From positions 17,482,039-17,546,038 of the forward strand of contig NC_037260.1 of NCBI RefSeq assembly GCF_000002425.4: a stretch of DNA of 64,000 nt, in the 5' to 3' direction. The translations under genes and the position numbers were made by a program. This DNA is from Physcomitrium patens (lineage: Eukaryota > Streptophyta > Bryopsida > Funariales > Funariaceae). Below the pieces are notes generated by a model that was not told the origin of the DNA, made no database searches, and worked only from the letters and a program-made list of their open reading frames with translations. Numbering within the stretch: the first letter of the stretch is position 1; each line of letters opens with the position of its first letter. Below are positions 12,201 through 24,046 of this stretch, piece after piece.

Positions 12201-13677
12201 AAGCAGTCCCTGGCAAGCGTGTCCAGCTTCTTTGTGTGGTGAGTGTTTATTTGTATCTTAGACTAAGTGCTTTGAAAGTGATGTAACGCGTGTATTGGTG
12301 GCGATCATTCTGCGCCGAATGATGAGCGCATGTTAAAGTAATGAGGCGCTTATTAAGATCCATATTGAAGAATATTTTCCTCGACCTCTGGCATCCATCA
12401 CTTTTTCTATGTTGCTAATTGGCGTGCTCTGAACGTAGGCAGACACACATATTCATGCGAACCAGGAACTCAAGGATGTGAAGCTCTGGCAGGTGTGAAA
12501 TCCCTTCTTTTTCTAGTTTGATTACGTGATTATGTGTTGAGACACAGGTTTTAGAATAATATGTTTGTTTAAACGGTAGATATTATTTTTAGATAGACAC
12601 ACTTATTATAGGGTCGATACTTTCACGTTGCGTTATCAGGGCTTTGATACGGTTGTCGTGTTTAGGTGCACACTTTGCTGAAGGGACTTGAGAAGATCAC
12701 AGCTAGTGCAGACATTCCTATGTTGATGGCCGGTGATTTCAACTCTGTTCCTGGCAGGTAGCAGCTTCAAACTATTTTTACAGTTCTTCATGGTTGCAGT
12801 ATTTACCCGTGAGAATGACTTATATTGATTTGACTCTTGATGTATTGGAATGCTGTTGCAGTGCACCTCACTGTCTGTTGTCAACAGGCCATGTTGATCC
12901 TTCCCATCCTGACCTGCAAGTTGATCCACTGAATATTTTGCGGCCTGCTAGCAAACTGTGTCATTCTCTACCACTGGTAGGTATCATCCCTTGGCAATGG
13001 TTTTACTCTTGTGAACCATAATTGTCACGAAGGTCCTATGAGTGTGCTTTAGCAAGTCTAGTAAGAGTGGATAAAGCTGTTCTGGTGTTTTGCAGCTTCA
13101 TTGGCTGCTTAGATGTGGCAGTGAATTTCTATGGTATTGTGGAAATTGTACAGGTGAGTGCTTACGAATCTTTTGCGAGGATGAACGGAATCGATCCTAC
13201 TGTAGAGAAGCAGAGGCGCCGGATGGATCTAACCACGAGCGAACCACAATTTACGAACTGTACTCGAGATTTCCTGGGCACTCTTGATTACATCTTTTAT
13301 ACTGGTGAGATAATCTTGTTTCTTTCACATACACGGTAGGAATTATCGTTGCGTTGACAAGAGCAAACACCATTTTTTGATTATCGAGGACATAATTACG
13401 ACTTGTCTTATGCATAGATGATATTGTATAGCGGATGAACGCATCCATTCCTTTAACAGTCTGTGGAAGTCATGTCTTCAAGAAGAATTAGATCGCTATA
13501 ATTTGACACTCTGGAAGTTTGTGCTTGACAGTGGATTCACTGACTGTGGAGTCACTTCTGGAGCTGCTTGATGAGGACACTCTTCGGAAGGATACTGCGT
13601 TGCCTTCTCCGGAATGGTCATCAGACCACATTGCCTTATTGGTTGAGTTCCGCTGCAAGCCTCGCATGCGTCGTTAG
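9282..13677 (+). CDS. CCR4: CCR4-like poly(A)-specific deadenylase (carbon catabolite repressor 4 homolog)
   Basis: Exons 9282..9439, 9981..10189, 10402..10745, 10975..11061, 11236..11319, 11733..11816, 12140..12238, 12439..12492, 12666..12757, 12862..12976, 13154..13304, 13532..13677: 540 residues. The N-terminus (MLSVVRVHLP) and the Cys/His cluster CVQC...CTQKC in exon 2 match plant CCR4a/b. The exonuclease-endonuclease-phosphatase fold follows: SYNILSD, the catalytic Glu in CLQE closing exon 3, GDFNSVP, and SSDH near the end. The family shortens mRNA poly(A) tails as the catalytic part of CCR4-NOT. Plant CCR4s lack the leucine-rich repeats of yeast Ccr4, and none are seen here. Oddity: bases 10190-10401 encode a segment conserved as protein in other plants, but reading through it hits TGA at 10417. 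Splicing it out restores the frame (see findings). Confidence 0.88.
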
Positions 13678-15569
13678 ACCAGCCTGTGCAAGATTTGGGC
13701 ACAATTCAACTCGTCGCAGTTCACACAATGTTTGAAATTGCTTGCGTAAGTGACTTGCAGGTTCTTCCACCATTTCCCATGCGTGGGATCCTCAGTCCTG
13801 TTGCAGAAACAAGGGACAGTGAATGTGTTTGTGTATTCTTTGTAACTTACATGCTCGCTTTGACAAAGAAAATGCGGTCCAAATTATATTAGACGTGCAG
13901 AAACAGTTGTTTCAGCCCCCAATCGAATAGTCTGCCTTTTTTTTTTATTCTTCTTTCTTTTTTGAGATTTGTAATTTTGGCGACGTTCGATTTTAAGATA
14001 CGTGGACACTTCAGCAAACTGCAATACAAGAACTGCGGTTCACGTAAATTCAGCAGCACATCTGTACATTTTAAAACGCGAATGTGGATTTTCTCACTTG
14101 CCGCAATCTGATGGCTAGATGAGTTGTCTGCCTGCTCAAAAACAAAAGCCCGATTGCACCCACTCTATTCATGTGCCGGTTACATTCATGTGTAGATCTC
14201 AATTTGTCCTGTTTATCCCTCTGGGCAGTTGTGCACAATTGTTATCCGACATCACTCCCCGTCTCATTTGAAATCTGTGTTCATGGATCAGTCCTGTTAC
14301 TTGAACTTCGGAAGAACGTAGAAAAATTCTCATTCTCTTCCCTCAGGTTCATTCGTACTTGCCGTCAGGGGTGGCCCTCGGAGACTTGGTCTCTAAGAGT
14401 ACGTTTAAATTCATTGTCAACTACCAATCCCACTAGTGTCCCTCAGAATGCCCATTTTCTGCATAAAAAAGCGCGTTTGCCTTCTGAGACCGAAACTTTG
14501 TTACCCTCTTCAGTTGATGTATGATTTTTCAGTCATGCTCAACCGCAGAAAGAAATTATCCTCAAAGCATGTGACAGAACTTCGGCACCAACTGATGTTT
14601 CCTGTTTCTATTGTTTTTCAAGAAAAAAACAGAATCAAGAACAAATGAATAATAAAATCTGCTGGAGTGTTTGAAGAGCTCTCAATACTATTCTATCACC
14701 CCCTTGCAAAGAAAAATAAAGAGATAGTGCGGACAGTTCCAACCAACAACAGAGAGACAGTTTAGATTTCCAGACAAAATTGCGCACCAGAAGACTTCCA
14801 GAACATTGTAAACCACTGTTATCGAAAATGGGTCGTATAAATCGGAATAATTGACACATGCAAAATTTTCTGTTTTAATCATTTACATATTGGGGCATAT
14901 ACAAATAACACTAAAAAAACTTATCGCAGCTTCATAGCATTTGTTGCTTCATTCCCAACATTGTTAGCTTTTATCACGATTGATTCAATGAGAATGAAAC
15001 ATCAACAAACAAATCATTTGGAAAATACAATTTCATATTGATCTTATTTTGTGTACAAATTGACATCGGACAATTAAAACAACGCATATTCTGCCATACT
15101 CACTGTTACAATGCAATCTCATGAAGATAATAACGTGCTCCTCCCTTGAATTCCTCAAGACATTCCTTGAAACCCTCTTCTACACACATGCGGCTACTGC
15201 TTCAATAGCGAACACAACTGCCTGAAGAAAAAATCCCCCCATGAGGAAAAAAGCCGAGCTACTTCAGCTGTGAGTCAGCCGCAACATGAGAGAAATAACA
15301 TGCCAACTAATCAAAAAATCGTTGAAAACATGTCGCCAACATCCTTTTGTTTACTAATAATCTATAACTGTTACTTCGAAAGTAGACGTAAACCGTGCCT
15401 GTGAATTTGTCGCAAGGTCTTAAAACACTATACACCAGCTTTTCATCCCCGAGTCTGAATTCAGATCTTTATGTACACTTCGTTGATTGTCTGAATAATC
15501 GTTTGCAGATAACGTACTGGAGAGACTGTTGCGCGAAACCAAGTTTGGGTTTCGAATGCGACAGAAGCC
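13678..15569. other. Convergent intergenic region
   Basis: Lies between the 3' ends of CCR4 (+) and the small minus-strand gene, so it should hold both 3' UTRs. It contains several AATAAA-like motifs on both strands (for example around 14650 and 14714). No coding exon or RNA gene was recognised. Confidence 0.55.
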
Positions 15570-15974
15570 TCACTCGTCCCCGGCAGGCTTGCTGACCTTG
15601 GACATGTCATATCCAACATCTTGCAGGCCTTCCTGACCATCTCCCTTGTTGTCAAACTCTTCGAGAGAACTGTCGGCTGCCTGGTTGTCACCCTTCACTC
15701 CATAGCTGTTAGAGTCAGCATGCACAGCAGGAGGCGCAGAGTCCCCATTCAAATCACCCGTCGAGGTGCTCTCCTCTGCAACACCTCTGCTGCTGGACGA
15801 CCATCTCCAGGAAACACTTCCAATCCTGGAGAGCACCTCCTTCTGCTTCTGCCACAAGAATTTCGTCGACGTCTGCCGCGAGTAGTACACGGACCGCATC
15901 AGCTGTTGTCCTCCAGACACGATGTTGAACAGCCTCTTGGTCGTAACTTGAGAAGCCACCTCGGTTATCGCCAT
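15570..15974 (-). CDS. Uncharacterised 134-residue protein
   Basis: Single exon, stop TGA at 15570-15572. The ATG at 15974-15972 is the first true ATG in the frame and sits in a good plant context (AGCC ATG GCG). I do not recognise the family. The N-terminal half (MAITEVASQVTTKRLFNIVS... to about residue 60) is basic and amphipathic, with SVYYSRQTSTKFLWQKQ and an aromatic SWRWSSSSRG. The C-terminal half is acidic, Ser/Gly/Asn/Asp-rich and probably disordered. There is no clear signal peptide or full transmembrane helix. An organelle-targeting or membrane-anchoring N-terminus is possible but unproven. ABRE/G-box-like elements lie about 320-390 bp upstream. Confidence 0.6.
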   Translation of the reverse strand: MAITEVASQVTTKRLFNIVSGGQQLMRSVYYSRQTSTKFLWQKQKEVLSRIGSVSWRWSSSSRGVAEESTSTGDLNGDSAPPAVHADSNSYGVKGDNQAADSSLEEFDNKGDGQEGLQDVGYDMSKVSKPAGDE

Positions 15975-17321
15975 GGCTAAATTCCTAAATCCTTCACAAT
16001 ATCCGCACAAAAACTCCAAAAACTCACCACAAACTCTGCAAAAAATTGCTGTAGAGACCGCCAAACCAAATCGTGCACAATGAACTTAGCCCTACGATCG
16101 ACTTTTCAGCACAGCCACCGCTGAAGCCATGAACAACACAACCCCCAAATCATAACCGTGTAGGAGCGCAACCCCGAACAAATATCATCTTCCATGGGCA
16201 CTCTCTCACTCACTCACTCCAGTCCTCCTCCGTCTGGATATAGACCCTGCCTGCCACATGGCATCCCACCCCTACGCCTTCCCTGCTCCCATCCACGTGG
16301 CCTACCAACCCACCTTGACTCGGTGGGCTTGGGGCAGTGCCGCGTGAGCTGGAACAGCTGACGTGGACGACAAGCCGACGGAACGAGATGGGGGGTTAAG
16401 TGAGCTTCATTAATTAGGACTTTTAATGTAGTTTAACTTTCTGCCTCTGAGGTTTTTATTTTTGTTTTTGTTTTTTTTGACACAAATAAAGAAGATCCTT
16501 TCTACAGGAAAAGATAAACATAGGTTACAAATGTACAAGCCAGGTCCGACCAGTACTGGACTGACTTACGTCCTATTATGTGACTTGACCCATTAGTCTA
16601 GGACTAAGCAGCATCTATTTGGGTGCGTCCGCATCCCATGTTGCAATGACCTCATTTACACACCATTGTAGCTGGAATTTCTCCAGTAGAGTCTCAGTCT
16701 TATCAGGTTCCTTCTTGATCTTGGCTTGAATCAAGGCCCATGCAATCCTTTCAGAATCAACCACATCTTATTGAAGATCTTTTCCTTTTGCCAATCTCTC
16801 CCATTAAAATCGGTGTCGTTGCGTTCCAACCAGAGGTTCTAGATAACTATCTCCCTCAGCAGTAACCATTGTCTACTTTTCTATATCGTGGGATCCTATG
16901 TGCAAATATCCCATGCTTCCACGAAATATTCAGAGATCGATTACTGTTATCTTATATACCACTGCCTAGTGGAGGTTGATCCCCCCTTCTCACCCGATTA
17001 CAACTGCAGTTGCTACTGGTTCCGTTTCCTTGTATACCTCCCGCAATTGCCACATTAGATACAAAGAAGCACGGGGATCCATTGTTTCTAATAAATGTCT
17101 CTATGCTGGACCATGTGCAGCAGAAGCATCCTTCCACCCTCAGAAGCGTCGCTTGCAGGGACACTCGTACGCACTAGACCTCACATGCACTTCCAACTTG
17201 GGTTTATTACGAAACGACTGAATCGGTTTCACCTTAAAAGCTCCGTTTGCCTCGCTTCTGTTGGTGGCGCTGGGACTTTCCATCATAGTATTGAAATAAT
17301 CGCACTTGGAGTAAATTGATC
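15975..17321. other. Intergenic: promoter of the 134-residue gene and 3' flank of the ERD6-like transporter
   Basis: The part nearest 15975 is the likely 5' UTR/promoter of the minus-strand small gene, with CTCACTCACT repeats near 16205 and ACGTGG motifs further up. 16620-17320 shows no recognisable gene and probably holds the 3' UTR of the transporter. Confidence 0.5.
16293..16366 (-). promoter_or_regulatory. Pair of ACGTGG (ABRE/G-box-like) elements
   Basis: A perfect palindromic G-box CCACGTGG is at 16293-16300 and a second ACGTGG (in CTGACGTGG) at 16358-16366. bZIP factors of the ABF/ABI5 type bind such pairs. Position is about 320-390 bp upstream of the 134-residue gene. Function is inferred from motif and spacing only. 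Confidence 0.45.
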
Positions 17322-20300
17322 TCATTTGAAGGAGGCTTCAATCTGTTCTAGCGTCCGACCACGAGTTTCTGGTACATACAGAGCAACGAACACCATTGTG
17401 CCCACACACTCGGCAGCAAATATCCAGAACGATCCTGGGCATTCAAGGTATTCCAGGCATAAGTTCTATATTTTCGGCCATTTCACAAAGACAAGGAGAA
17501 AAAATCCATTCTAAAATTCATCTTTACGTTACTCTGAAAAGAGGTGTGATTTTCAGTATCCGGGAAAGTTTCTTGATACCGTTGGTACCTGTTGAGCTCC
17601 ACAGAAGCATGGAGTTGAAAATCAGGGTGACGGCAGACGAGCAAAACCAGTTGACCAGAGTTGCCACGCTTCCAGCTGTTCCCTTCACGTGTGCAGGGAA
17701 AATCTGTACGTTCAACATTCACGAATGTTAAGAAACAAGGGACTGAAGACAGGAGAATTCCATGCCTTTGTAGGAAACAGTTTATAATTTCTAGGCATTT
17801 CTGAGACATCAAGACTCACCTCAGACATGATAATCCACGGAATAGCACCGACTCCCAAGGAAAATGCTGCAATATAAACCTTCGCACACAGCAAGCTTTA
17901 ATAAATCAATTTGACAAACAAACTCAGAAGAATGGTTTTGAAACTTCTTCCAGTGGAACATCAACAAGCGGACCCGTGATCAAAGTCAACAGCTTATGTT
18001 ACAAACCAAAAGTTATGTACTGGAGGAACAGCATGGATGTAGAACACTCACCAGAAGGCTAACAAGAGCCAGATAACCAATAAAGGTGGCCAATTCCAAT
18101 GACATCTCCGGTTGCAAAGCCTTCAGCAGATGGTCACATCCATTTCAGAACACACAACCAATCTATGCGAGGTTTGAAAAGCACGGAAATAATGAAATAT
18201 GAAACGATAAAAGACGACAAGGTCAATTCATCTACAAATCAAGGGAGAAGTTTCGGAAACATAATTCAGACCCGTAAATAGAAGGAGAAACCCACGAGAA
18301 AGCTGCTGAGAGCCATGCCTCCTGCAGAAACCTATGAACAAACGCACCCATTCAAGTTTCAGTGTTGAAAGTACAAAACCCTTCTCAAGTGGAGCTCTCA
18401 AGGTTTTGATATGCAGGGTAATCACGGTAATTTTTCATATTAGCGAATCATGTAGTGACCATCGGAAGCTGGAACTCTATTTTTACTCATGTCAGATTAC
18501 CATGAGCAAAAGGCGCCGTCCTGCTTTGTCTATCAGTCCAGCTGCAGCAAGTGTCATGACAACCTGCAAAAAGAAGCAGAAAAGCAACATCAAACAACTA
18601 GCCTTTACCCATGTCCAGGATGACCACATTTTGTAGAATTAGAATGCATCCTACGAGCCAAAGCAGGATATCATCTAGAGGGGTTGTCATTGACCTGTAG
18701 AATACCCAGAGCAACAGTAGCTACACCTGGATTCTGGACACCTGTACCACATTGAAGCTATAGTCAGACTTTTGAACTTAAGGATATCGTATAGTGCAAA
18801 TGTCAGAAATTATTTTTACTCAGTTTTGAAATACTAAACGGTTATTATCCTAAAGCATCAGGCTACAATGAAAAATTATATTCTAAGGTAAAAGCAGATG
18901 ATACCATCACAAAAACTGAGCGATCAATGGAGATTCCTTTCTGCTTCCACTCCCAAATTTTCACACAAGAAATCACGATGAATCAATCTACGAAAATGTA
19001 CACCAAGATCTCCAGGATTCAACATACCAGCTGTGGTAAAGATGAAGCTGGAGTACAACATGACCGCATTGATGCCAGAAAATTGTTGAAGCACCATTAA
19101 ACCTACTCCAACCTTCAACCAAAAGATGTGTTGTTCAATACAAACTAATCGCGAGAATGTGAAAAGTTAAGAATCGCCGTAAGGACAGTGAACGATGCGG
19201 TCAGTGAATCGAAATCTAAAACTGATCGAAACACAGAACTTACAATAAGTGTCTGAATGAGTTTCCGCTGCTTCAGATCGCTCCACTTAACGCTGGGCAA
19301 AGCATTTGAGGCTTCCGTGGCCGCCTGCATACGCAAGAAAAAGCACATGCGATTATTTTAGTAAAATTTACAATGATATGAAAGCAGCATACATGGATGT
19401 TATTTGCAAAAACATACCTGAATGTCTTGAATTTCATCAGAAACGTTGAATTCTTTTCCTCGGAGCCATTGCAGACAAACTTGGAGCTCCTCTTTTCTGT
19501 CCGCTTTAGCCTGCCCATACAGATAGACTGCTTGAGTCGCACAATATTCTGACTTAGATTTTGTGTTCAGCAAACAAAATTCAGCTCAATATGCAAAAAC
19601 AAAGAAACCAAAAAAAAACAAAATTTAACGATGTTCCAAATCCAGCATACAGATGAGAGTCATACGAGCCAGCGAGGACTTTCTGGGATAAATAGGAGTC
19701 CAACAACAAGTAAAACCCCAGGTATGCCACCTGTCCAAATCATCCAAAGCAAGGCTTAACCTATCAGCAACACATAACAAGTTTTTGACTGCTTCAGAAA
19801 CTATAATCTACATTAATATTCGACCTCGAAAGAACTTTCAGATTTCATATCCAATATTTATTCACAGTACTTCAGTGAGACTGATTCCACAGGCACTTGC
19901 CCTCTGACAGGAAATAGGGTATAATTGGACGACATACCCAGTAATGCAAGGGTACGCCAGTGGAAGTACATGCCAACGATGTAGGAAAGGGTGACGCCGA
20001 TTGTAATAGCAAGCTGGTCATTGTTTCAGCGGAACAAAAAGAGATAAGGATGCAATCAGACCCCCTTGCGACGGTGCGCGATTAATGCGGCAAGTCAAGT
20101 CTCAAGATATCACATAAGCCCAATCACCACGAAAGTTTATGACCGCTTGAAACAAAATAAATCTATCATGATAACATGGTTCAAGCACTCATTATCAATA
20201 CTGTAAGCGAGCAGTTAATTTACGCTAGGGAGTAAAATTGAGAAGTGCAGGAAATCAGCACCTGGTTCATAGTTCCTAGAGTTCCCCTCAAATGTTTTGG

Positions 20301-21477
20301 TGAAATCTCTCCTATATACATCGGTACCTGAAAAGAGAAGTGACCATAACGGAACGAGAACATGAGTGCTTCGGAGTAAATTACCATGCACGTCCTGCTA
20401 AAGGTGAAGCTGGTGTATGTTTATTTGCAAAGCCAGTACCATCACTCAGGTTACAAAATTTAAAGAAAATTACGAGAAAAAAAACAGATGCTTGAGGTTA
20501 GTGGACATTACAGTAAAAGAGATAATGCCTCCTCCAAAGCCAACAAGGGTCCTTGCAATGATCAAAGGAGTTGCAGCCTGCAAAAAGATAAATTGTGGAT
20601 GTCAAGGTCTATAGAGCGGCCTTTCAAGAGATATTAAGATTCTTGACAATGTTTACCACGTGTAATGCCCATGATGAATTGTAAATTTCAGAACTGCTAC
20701 TCGCCTTGCACAACACAATGAGACTCCACCCTGCTAGCACGGGAATGACAGCCACTGACAATGCCTGTTGATTCAGCACAAGCACCAACGTTGTCAGTCA
20801 ATCTCAAATATCATATGCGAGATGACATGACTTGCCAGCGACTCATTTTTATCGAAAAGCAAACAAACCTCCAACCAGGCAAACTACTGCAGCCAAGACT
20901 TACTGGTTTCCGCCCGAAGTAATCCGCCAATCGACCGCTCACAATTGCACCAAGCATACACCCCACACTTAGAATGGACCCGAACGTCGAGAACTGGGCA
21001 ATTGTCAAATTCAGATCCCTGATGATTGCAGCTTGAGTTGGGGAAGTAAAACCGAGCTGTGAAATTTCGCAAGGCAACAGAAGTTTGACCAGTCAAGTCC
21101 CGATCAATTCAGGCATAAAGGGACACCCACGCATACAGACACAAAGTGTCTGACTTCCAAAAATTATTGGTCTACTGAACATAACTGGTGGGAAATTTCA
21201 GCCTTTTCACAGTTTCTGCGAAATCATGAAAGAGCTAACTTACCGCAAATCCCAGAGACAGGGGACCAAGTGCCACTATGAGAGTAGAACAAATAGCATG
21301 TGCAGGGTTCGGCAAGACTACGTCCTTCCTTGATCTCAAAAAATGTCTTCGGTCATGGGAATGCTTTGGTTTGCTTGATCCTTCACTCAACAGCGGTTTC
21401 TTCAGATCAATACTCCCGCCTCCATCCGCAAAATTGTTCTCGCCACTCTCCATCGAATACAATTTATCCTTCGCCAT
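17322..21477 (-). CDS. ERD6-like sugar transporter (MFS sugar porter)
   Basis: Seventeen exons (minus strand, 5' to 3'): 21477..21244, 21056..20904, 20764..20705, 20577..20512, 20327..20262, 20013..19938, 19730..19666, 19510..19418, 19324..19244, 19112..19028, 18741..18695, 18563..18501, 18331..18272, 18120..18052, 17879..17820, 17703..17589, 17434..17322; 501 residues. Sugar-porter hallmarks are in order: [50 protein letters not shown] and [12 protein letters not shown]. The short loops and hydrophilic N-terminus with a KKPLLSEG dileucine-type motif are typical of ERD6-like/ESL transporters, which mostly act at the tonoplast as facilitators of monosaccharide export. The location is inferred. 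The ATG at 21477 has the better context (ACC ATG GCG); an in-frame ATG at 21523 would add 15 residues. Intron 3 uses a GC donor. Confidence 0.93.
20578..20704 (-). other. GC-AG intron in the ERD6-like gene
   Basis: The donor reads AAG|GCGAGT and the acceptor TTTGCAG. Using it joins Lys to the conserved AATPLIIAR exon in phase 0. No GT at an equivalent position keeps the family spacing. Confidence 0.75.
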
Positions 21478-22672
21478 GGTTTCCACCTCCTCTGTTCGCC
21501 CCACATTCAGGCCACACAACATGATCAATCACCATAACTCTCAACAAGTGAGAGCGCTGGCATGCTCAGTCCACTCTCTCTACTTCTGTCAGAGCTTCTT
21601 CCAAGCATTGCAATGAAGAATGGCAATCTATTCTCAATAAAAGGAAAGACAGAGAATAGGACAGTTAAACAGCAAGGCTGGAAAAGGCGTTGCACATTGA
21701 GCTGCACAGAACTAAGAAACATCCTTCCACGCTGAAGCACTCAGCTACACAGCCACACCATTGACAAACGGAGCGACCAAGACCTTCGAAAAGCGAGAAC
21801 CCACCTCGCAAAGTCCGTTGCCCGAACACCACAGCCCAAAACGCACTCATGCAAGAACTGATTAGCGGCCAGAAGGGAGGCCAGATGCAAGAGCCCGCGA
21901 AGCAACAGTCAAGAGGAATGCCGCACTAGTGAGTCCAGAGAAACGGCCTGAATGTGTCCAGGCACAGACGATCGACAATGACCAGTAGGACAACCTCAGT
22001 GCAGAGTGGCAAGCTGGCTGGAGGCAGTCCAAAGACGAAAGAGAATCAAAGACCCACGGGTGGTGCATGCTGCGTGACCAAAGAAGAAGAGCGGAGGAAG
22101 ATACTTGGCTAAAGTCCAGGTGATGGGGGCGGAGACACCAAGAGGGACCGCAGCTGGGATTGAAGCAGCAGCGGAAGAAACGACAAAAATGGGAGCGGGG
22201 AAGGGGCACAAGACGGGAGGCGCAGAAAGGCCCGGCACCCACTGGCGACGCAGACCGGAGGAGCCCATCGCCACCCCCCCCTCGCCTAGGCTTGGCCGTC
22301 TCTGCTCTCTCTGCTCTGCTTCTGCTTGAGGGGGGGGGGCAAAGGAAGAAGCGCGCTTTGCAGCAGCGCATCCACCCCCCACTACTCCCCCCACCCAGGC
22401 TTGGCTAGGCTTGGCTTACTTGGCATCCTCCTCCAGCTCTGCATTCCCCTCCAACCCCGTCCAACTGTTCGGCTCTTCTTCTTCCGATCCCTCCCTTCCC
22501 TCTCTCCCTGCCTTCTTCATCCATGGCCGCTGTCTGACATGGCATTGCCAGCTCTCTCTCTCTCTCCCATCCATCCATCCATCCAGCCATGTGTCTGTGT
22601 GTGTCCCTTCCATCAGTTTACGGTGCCATTCTCTAGAAGCCTAAGCACCACAAATTCACTCCCTCTTTCCTT

Positions 22673-22676
<4 letters not shown>

Positions 22677-22704
<28 letters not shown>
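22677..22704. repeat. (TA)n microsatellite
   Basis: Uninterrupted AT dinucleotide run at the boundary between GC-rich promoter-like DNA and AT-rich spacer. Confidence 0.95.
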
Positions 22705-22903
22705 CAAATATTCAAACACTATACATAAGAGAGTGCCATGGTATGTTGAAAATTAAGTTAATATTTAATTAATGGAGTACTTGACACTAATTGAACTGGT
22801 GAAAAATATAGAATTTGTTTTGTGACTTTTAGTGATAAATTCATACTTTAAGATTTTATTTTTATTTTACCTTTTAGGTTGATTATTTAACTAGGTGAAA
22901 GAG

Positions 22904-22928
22904 TTTTTTTTTTTTTTTTTTTTTTTTT
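22904..22928. repeat. Poly-T tract
   Basis: A 25-base T homopolymer in AT-rich spacer. Confidence 0.95.
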
Positions 22929-24046
22929 GTGATCTAAAGAGGAAAAAATTATCAATATTCTACATAAATCGTACATCAAATCAATGCTCTTTGTCTCAAT
23001 GTAGTAGACATATATTTCATATTTTTAAAATTATAATAAGATGCGATCAAATAAAAAAGTATAATAATTACGTGATTAAAAATTTGAATAAGAGAAACAT
23101 AATCAAGTGCTTCTGAGATTGTAATTTACTACAAATAAAAATATAAAAATAAATCAAAAGATGTAGATTAATAATATATGTATATATATTTATAGAACGA
23201 AAATCATTCCAATAATTTGAACGCATATGTATAGAAACAGAGTAGGTCTTGGAAAGATGCAATTCCAACATAGGCTTTACTTCTGCTGCTTCTGGTGCCA
23301 AGGACCAAGAAGATAATGGAAATGGCCTTAACGAGCACTAAGAGCTGCTTCGCTTCAGGACTGAGTACTAATTTGCAGTGCAATTCTCCATTTCTGCTCT
23401 TCCTCCGTTCTGATGCGAATAGAGCAACACTTCTTTCAGCTCTAGAAAACAGACTGCGAGTCCATGAATTGTTTTAAAAATCTGCTGGGAAGCCGAATAG
23501 GTTGTGCTGTTTGACTGACATTGCTGATCCTATCAGAGCCTAGTTTCCAACTCAGCTCCAATCTGCACTACAAGTTGAACTCTGCAGAAGGAAGACTATG
23601 CATGAGTAGGATGGACATCCTGCCCCTATCTCGCCCCCGAGTCAATCCACATGCCTTCTTTCTAGCGACTAGAAACCTTTGAATAGTCAAAAATGTTGTG
23701 TCATGATTATATATAAAGTGGAACAACTCCAGTTGAGTTGCATTGAAAATGCCGGCACTCACCTGGTTCAAGCCTAGCTCTCCTATAGACATCGAGATGC
23801 TGCCTTCCCACATCAAGTAAACTAACCTACATAGTGCAGAAAGACAATGCATCACCTGAATATAGAGCAATGCTTCTAGTTTACGTTCATTCCTCCTCTT
23901 CCGACCAATCAATCCTTGTTTTCTGAAGCAGATCAATATCTTTTAAAAAATTCTACAATGTCACCCTGTACATACAAAATGATCAAGCTTGGAGAAACAG
24001 GCATTCCACCCTGATCTTGTTCATTGTCATGGTGAATTTGCCCAGC

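Larger units (their letters stand above)
21478..24046. other. Intergenic between the two sugar transporters
   Basis: 21478-22650 is GC-rich and is the likely 5' UTR/promoter of the ERD6-like gene, with homopolymer G and CT/CATC simple repeats. 22670-23230 is AT-rich with a (TA)n tract and a poly-T run. 23240-24046 probably contains the STP 3' UTR. No further gene recognised. Confidence 0.55.

Noticed and set aside
22105..22772. Open frames on both strands upstream of the ERD6-like gene
   Set aside because: Low-complexity Arg/Ser/Leu-rich translation of GC-rich promoter sequence with homopolymers; no homology or splice pattern.
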